From assembly GCA_028293265.1 (NCBI GenBank), contig JAQGPB010000130.1, forward strand, positions 1 to 9,628: a stretch of 9,628 nucleotides of DNA, written 5' to 3'. A program made the position numbers and the translations under genes. The notes below the pieces were generated by a model that did no database searches, was not told where the DNA came from, and saw only the letters and a list, made by a program, of their open reading frames with translations. The DNA comes from Pedosphaera sp. (GTDB taxonomy: Bacteria > Verrucomicrobiota > Verrucomicrobiae > Limisphaerales > Pedosphaeraceae). Of this stretch, positions 6,953-9,628 are shown one piece after another (positions within the stretch are counted from its first letter, which is position 1; every line of letters begins with the position of its first letter).

Positions 6953-7090
6953 TCACTGAAGCGTCTTTGCAATCAAGGCATCATCTCTCTCTCCGAAATT
7001 AAGCCCATCCAACCACTCGGCAATTGGGTCGGCTGCATTATACCCATCAAAGACGGCAATCGCTGTTTGAAAGTGATCAGGATCGTTCAA
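6953..7090 (-). pseudogene. 45-codon frame, possible DUF4202-like fragment
   Basis: From a TTG at 7090 the frame reads MNDPDHFQTAIAVFDGYNAADP and continues to a TGA just before 6953. The TTG overlaps the stop of the upstream membrane-protein gene (TTGA). The frame stays open further upstream, but that part is Cys/His/Ser-rich shadow of the membrane gene. The F..AI..FD..NA.DP pattern resembles the opening of DUF4202 proteins, which are normally around 200 residues long. The rest of that domain is missing, so it may be a truncated remnant. It could equally be an independent small protein or the tail of the membrane protein displaced by a frameshift. I am not confident in any of these. Confidence 0.3.
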
Positions 7091-7362
7091 CGGATTGTTC
7101 CGGATTTTGTTTGAACCGCATGAATCATGGCTCGCGCCGGAAAGAAAAACTGACTTCCCGCCACTATAAAACTGGCAATGCACAACGCAATGGCTGTGAC
7201 CCGGACGAGCCGTGCGCCATACATTATAGGTAAAATTAAAGCGACGCCTGCACAAACAAACCATCCCGGACAATCACACAATATCGAACTGCCGATGATG
7301 AAGGTGACGACACCAAATCCAAGGCCACATCCTGCAATTACTGTCTTTGTAGCGGGGTTCAT
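7087..7362 (-). CDS. Small three-helix membrane protein, unknown function
   Basis: 91 residues from an ATG, with three hydrophobic segments at about 8-28, 34-52 and 55-76 and a short polar tail. The first loop has a Cys-Asp-Cys pair (SSILCDCPGWF). The hydrophobic pattern is too regular to be a chance frame, and overlapping frames on either strand look like shadows. No family is recognised. It is followed by an overlapping 45-codon frame and then the DUF433-DUF5615 pair on the same strand. A possible promoter lies directly upstream. Nothing in the sequence shows its function. Confidence 0.5.
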   Translation of the reverse strand: MNPATKTVIAGCGLGFGVVTFIIGSSILCDCPGWFVCAGVALILPIMYGARLVRVTAIALCIASFIVAGSQFFFPARAMIHAVQTKSGTIR

Positions 7363-7373
7363 CTTGTAGGGAC

Positions 7374-7402
7374 AAAATTGAGCGGTAATCGTGTAATGTC
7401 AA
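7374..7402 (-). promoter_or_regulatory. Possible promoter of the small membrane protein gene
   Basis: On the minus strand a perfect -35 TTGACA (7402-7397) is followed, after 17 bases, by AATTTT (7379-7374), which matches half of the -10 consensus. The start codon is only 11 bases past this element, so a transcript from here would have almost no leader. No Shine-Dalgarno is present in that gap. Confidence 0.35.
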
Positions 7403-7515
7403 GCGTATCGAATTCAGAATCGTCCGGCTGAAAAAAATCCGCAACCGCTCAAAAATAGTTGGACATTCAGTTCGATTCCTGAGATTCTCGGTTTGTGGGA
7501 AAGGAGGACGACATC

Positions 7516-7533
7516 GGGCACTATTTGGTGCCC
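7516..7533 (+). repeat. Hairpin in the leader of the Gp27-like gene
   Basis: GGGCAC-TATTTG-GTGCCC is a perfect 6-bp inverted repeat with a six-base loop, about 65 bases before the ATG at 7598. There is no following T-run, so it is more likely an operator or an RNA leader structure than a terminator. The rest of the stretch from 7363 to 7597 shows no gene. Confidence 0.4.
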
Positions 7534-7597
7534 ACGAAAGAAGGCCAAAATCTTCCATCGGAAAAGTCCCCATCACCAGCACAACCTGACGCGCGCC

Positions 7598-8083
7598 ATG
7601 AAAAAACTTCGCTCCGACGCCCTTTGGCATAAATTCACCCCCGAACAGCAGGACAAAATCCAGCATTGGTTTTTTGTCGAACACCTGAGTTATACTGCCG
7701 TTCACGCACGCATCCGCGACGAGTTCGGCATAAAATGTTCCCGCTCCATCTTGAGCCCCATGTATCAGCATTGCAAAGAGTTGCGTTCGCACGAGCGCGA
7801 AGCCATGCTCCAAAAATTGACCGAAGTCATCACCGAACCGGGCGCGGATGTATCTCGCGTCCAAAATGATACGCTGACACTGATTACTGGACGCTTGCTG
7901 CATCGCTCCTTGGTTCACGGTGATACTGCCGAAGTGGCGGCCTTGGCGCGGGTCATGTTTCAGGGCGAGTCGCGCGCGATTGAGCGCGACCGCCTCGATC
8001 TGGCGCGTGAACAACTTGAGTGGCGGCGCGCCCAATCCGCTCCCGCCTCCACGTCTGCTGTATCAGCTAATGAGGGCTTATGA
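7598..8083 (+). CDS. Small helix-turn-helix protein, Mu Gp27/terminase-small-subunit-like
   Basis: 161 residues from the ATG at 7598. The frame is open back to a TTG at 7493, but that extension (Arg/His/Lys-rich, crossing a hairpin) does not look like protein. The N-terminal part, KFTPEQQDKIQHWFFVEHLSY (12-32), is followed by ARIRDEFGIKCSRSIL (37-52). It has the pattern 'x.LP/TPE..  W..e..SY......  .eFGI..S.S.L' seen in phage Mu Gp27 (DUF3486) and similar small DNA-binding proteins. A helical, charged segment at 123-146 (ESRAIERDRLDLAREQLEWRRAQ) could form a coiled coil. Its tail is Ala/Ser-rich. No other phage gene is near, so it may be a domesticated or multi-copy orphan. The family link is by motif only. 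Confidence 0.55.
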   Translation: MKKLRSDALWHKFTPEQQDKIQHWFFVEHLSYTAVHARIRDEFGIKCSRSILSPMYQHCKELRSHEREAMLQKLTEVITEPGADVSRVQNDTLTLITGRLLHRSLVHGDTAEVAALARVMFQGESRAIERDRLDLAREQLEWRRAQSAPASTSAVSANEGL

Positions 8084-8110
8084 GATATAATCTGTGATTA
8101 GGTGTTACGC

Positions 8111-8140
8111 GTCCGGGATAATCCGGAATAATCCGGGATA
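8111..8140. repeat. Three 10-bp tandem repeats
   Basis: GTCCGGGATA, ATCCGGAATA and ATCCGGGATA lie back to back, differing at one or two positions. A 10-base period equals about one helical turn, so the repeats face the same side of the DNA, as in direct-repeat regulator sites. They could also be a replication-slippage product. Confidence 0.6.
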
Positions 8141-8213
8141 AAATTTGAAATTTTTTTCTGTTATGCGGCCAGCTGGTGAAAAAACTGTCATCATGGCCGG
8201 GAACTTATGCAAC

Positions 8214-8275
8214 ATGGCGTGCGTGACTCGACATATGTCAGAGATGGATTACCGTGAGTCATGCGCCATATGGCG
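8214..8275. repeat. Nested inverted repeats upstream of the ClpX-like gene
   Basis: Outer arms ATGGCGTGCGTGACTC (8214-8229) and GAGTCATGCGCCAT (8256-8269) pair over two 6-base blocks (ATGGCG and TGACTC). Between them lies the 10-bp palindrome GACATATGTC (8230-8239). Overlapping the right arm is a perfect 12-bp palindrome, CGCCATATGGCG (8264-8275). They end 36 bases before the start codon, where an operator, an RNA leader hairpin or a small repeat element would be possible. Confidence 0.6.
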
Positions 8276-8310
8276 TTTGACTGCGGAGAGAAATTTTAAG
8301 ACGGCACATT

Positions 8311-9628
8311 ATGACAAAACCAGGTTTTAACGGCCCGCTCACACCCGAAGAATTTCAACGGCAGATGGCGGAGTTCATGCGCCAGCATTTTCAAAACGCC
8401 GGAATCGGCACGGCCGCGAAGCCTGACTTTGAAGTCTCGGCGGACAAGCCCGAAAAGGACGCGGAGAAGGGTGATTTCGAATTTGATTACAAGCCGCGCG
8501 ACATCAAGGAATATCTGGACCGCTACGTCATCAAGCAGGATGACGCGAAGAAGGTTTTGAGCGTGGCGCTTTGCGATCATTATCACCAGGTTCGGCTGGC
8601 ATTTGAAGGCAAGGAAACGCCGAATTACGCCAAGCAAAACATCATCCTCATCGGGCCGACCGGCGTGGGCAAAACTTATCTCATCCGCAGCATTGCGGAT
8701 TTGATCGGCGTGCCGTTCGTGAAGGGCGACGCGACGAAGTTTTCTGAAACCGGTTACGTGGGCGGCGATGTGGAAGATCTGGTGCGCGAACTTTATCGCC
8801 GCGCGGACGGCGACGTGACCAAGGCACAATACGGCATCATTTACATTGATGAAATTGACAAAATCGCCGCCGCCAACAACGCCTCGGGCCGCGACGTGAG
8901 TGGTCGCGGGGTGCAGACGAATTTGTTGAAGCTGATGGAAGAAACAGAAGTGCCCGCGCGTTCGCCGCAAGACATTGCCGGCCAGATTCAGGCAATGATG
9001 GACATCACGCAGCGCGGCAAGAAAGCCGCGGGCGTGATCAATACGCGGCACATTTTGTTCATCGTGAGCGGCGCGTTCGGCGGCTTGGAGAAGGAAGTGC
9101 GTAAACGCTTGCGCGAAGCGACAATTGGTTTTGCCGCCAAGGGCGTGAAGACCGACACCGACACGCAGGTTTTGGAACAGGCGCAGACGCGCGATTTCAT
9201 CGAGTACGGTTTCGAGCCGGAATTTATCGGGCGGTTGCCGGTGCGCGTGGTGTGCCAGCCGTTGAGCGTGGATGATTTGTTCCAGGTTTTGAAATCGTCG
9301 GAAGGCAGCATTATCCGCCAATACGAACAATCGTTCGCGGCCTATGGGATCGAAGTGCTGTTCCAGGATGAGGGCCTGCGCCGCATCGCGGAACTGGCCG
9401 GCGAGGAACAGACCGGCGCGCGCGGCTTGATGACGGTTTGCGAACGGGTTTTCCGCGACATCAAGTTCGAACTGCCTTCGACGCAGGTGAAGCGGTTCGT
9501 GGTGACGCGCGAGTTGGTGGACCATCCGGCGGGTGAGCTGGCAAAACTCCTGGCGGAGCAGGCGAAGGAAGAGCGGCAGATCGCGCGCAGGCTGGTGCAT
9601 GAGTTTGCGGAACGATTCAAGGAAAATC
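8311..9628 (+). CDS. ClpX-like AAA+ unfoldase without zinc domain (3' end outside window)
   Basis: 439 codons are visible with no stop, so the gene is partial. Walker A is GPTGVGKT (115-122), pore loop GYVG (148-151), Walker B IIYIDEID (176-183), GRLP with the arginine finger (307-310), and sensor 2 TGARGL (368-373). Spacing and wording match ClpX throughout. The N-terminal 60 residues (TPEEFQRQMAEFMRQHF, then a charged linker) have no paired Cys motifs, so the ClpX zinc-binding domain is absent. An IGF tripeptide at 272-274 falls where ClpX docks on ClpP. The ClpX RKH loop region (about 213-242) is replaced by a longer Gln/Met-rich segment. A charged C-terminal helix (409-438) extends past the usual end. 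The ATG at 8311 is the first after an in-frame TGA at 8278. It is probably a second, specialised ClpX of the cell; substrate unknown. Confidence 0.85.
   Translation, partial: MTKPGFNGPLTPEEFQRQMAEFMRQHFQNAGIGTAAKPDFEVSADKPEKDAEKGDFEFDYKPRDIKEYLDRYVIKQDDAKKVLSVALCDHYHQVRLAFEGKETPNYAKQNIILIGPTGVGKTYLIRSIADLIGVPFVKGDATKFSETGYVGGDVEDLVRELYRRADGDVTKAQYGIIYIDEIDKIAAANNASGRDVSGRGVQTNLLKLMEETEVPARSPQDIAGQIQAMMDITQRGKKAAGVINTRHILFIVSGAFGGLEKEVRKRLREATIGFAAKGVKTDTDTQVLEQAQTRDFIEYGFEPEFIGRLPVRVVCQPLSVDDLFQVLKSSEGSIIRQYEQSFAAYGIEVLFQDEGLRRIAELAGEEQTGARGLMTVCERVFRDIKFELPSTQVKRFVVTRELVDHPAGELAKLLAEQAKEERQIARRLVHEFAERFKEN

Larger units (their letters stand above)
8084..8310. other. Structured intergenic region before the ClpX-like gene
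   Basis: 227 bases without a convincing gene. A short open frame from 8145 is rich in Met and Cys and runs through the inverted repeats, so it is rejected. The region holds three 10-bp tandem repeats (8111-8140), an AAATTT-G-AAATTT stretch with a T-run (8141-8157), and nested dyads (8214-8275). The last 35 bases before the ATG at 8311 are AT-rich; a GGAG at 8285-8288 lies too far upstream to be an ordinary ribosome binding site. Confidence 0.55.

Noticed and set aside
7493..7597. N-terminal extension of the Gp27-like protein from a TTG
   Set aside because: Basic, His-rich sequence crossing a hairpin, unlike the rest of the protein; the ATG at 7598 is preferred.
8145..8330. Short plus-strand frame before the ClpX-like gene
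   Set aside because: Runs through the nested inverted repeats, overlaps the real start in another frame, and has no domain-like pattern.
8296..9600. Minus-strand frame of 434 codons opposite the ClpX-like gene
   Set aside because: Antisense shadow created by codon bias; the plus strand carries every AAA+ motif in order.

Overview
The window looks like a chromosomal segment of a moderately GC-rich, Gram-negative-type bacterium. Verrucomicrobiota (subdivision 3 / Pedosphaera-like) is my best guess; Planctomycetota or Acidobacteriota are alternatives. This is inferred from protein style, the frequent lack of Shine-Dalgarno sequences, GTG/TTG starts, and the mix of a YIP1 protein, paired MacB-type permeases and a second-type ClpX-like ATPase. 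No rRNA gene or other marker fixes the taxon, and I saw no tRNA, CRISPR array or complete insertion sequence.

Layout. Positions 1-773 hold no convincing gene. They contain a perfect 8-bp dyad (109-125), a GC-rich stretch with internal repeats (about 190-660), and an AT-richer leader. Positions 774-6214 form a tight plus-strand cluster of five genes: a YIP1-family membrane protein, a MacA-type periplasmic adaptor, a MacB/LolD-type ABC ATPase, and two different MacB/FtsX-type permeases. Gaps are 1, 44, about 34 and 7 nt, so this is almost certainly one operon. The likely product is a tripartite export machine (adaptor, ATPase, permease pair) that would need an outer-membrane TolC-like channel encoded elsewhere. 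No TolC gene is in the window.

Positions 6244-7362 lie on the minus strand. A DUF433 gene and a DUF5615 (PIN-like) gene overlap by 4 nt and look like a type II toxin-antitoxin pair. Upstream of them are a small three-helix membrane protein and a 45-codon reading frame that overlaps its stop codon and may be a decayed gene fragment.

Positions 7598-8083 (plus) encode a small DNA-binding-type protein resembling Mu Gp27/terminase-small-subunit-like proteins. Next come 227 nt of structured non-coding DNA (three 10-bp tandem repeats, nested dyads). Last is a ClpX-like AAA+ unfoldase (8311 onward) cut by the window end. It lacks the usual N-terminal zinc domain but keeps the pore loop and an IGF tripeptide like the ClpP-docking loop.

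The points most worth checking are the unusual start region of the first permease (a 13-codon mini-ORF linked by overlapping start/stop codons, or a frameshift), the variant ClpX with its nested palindromic leader, and the repeat-bearing non-coding region at the left edge.
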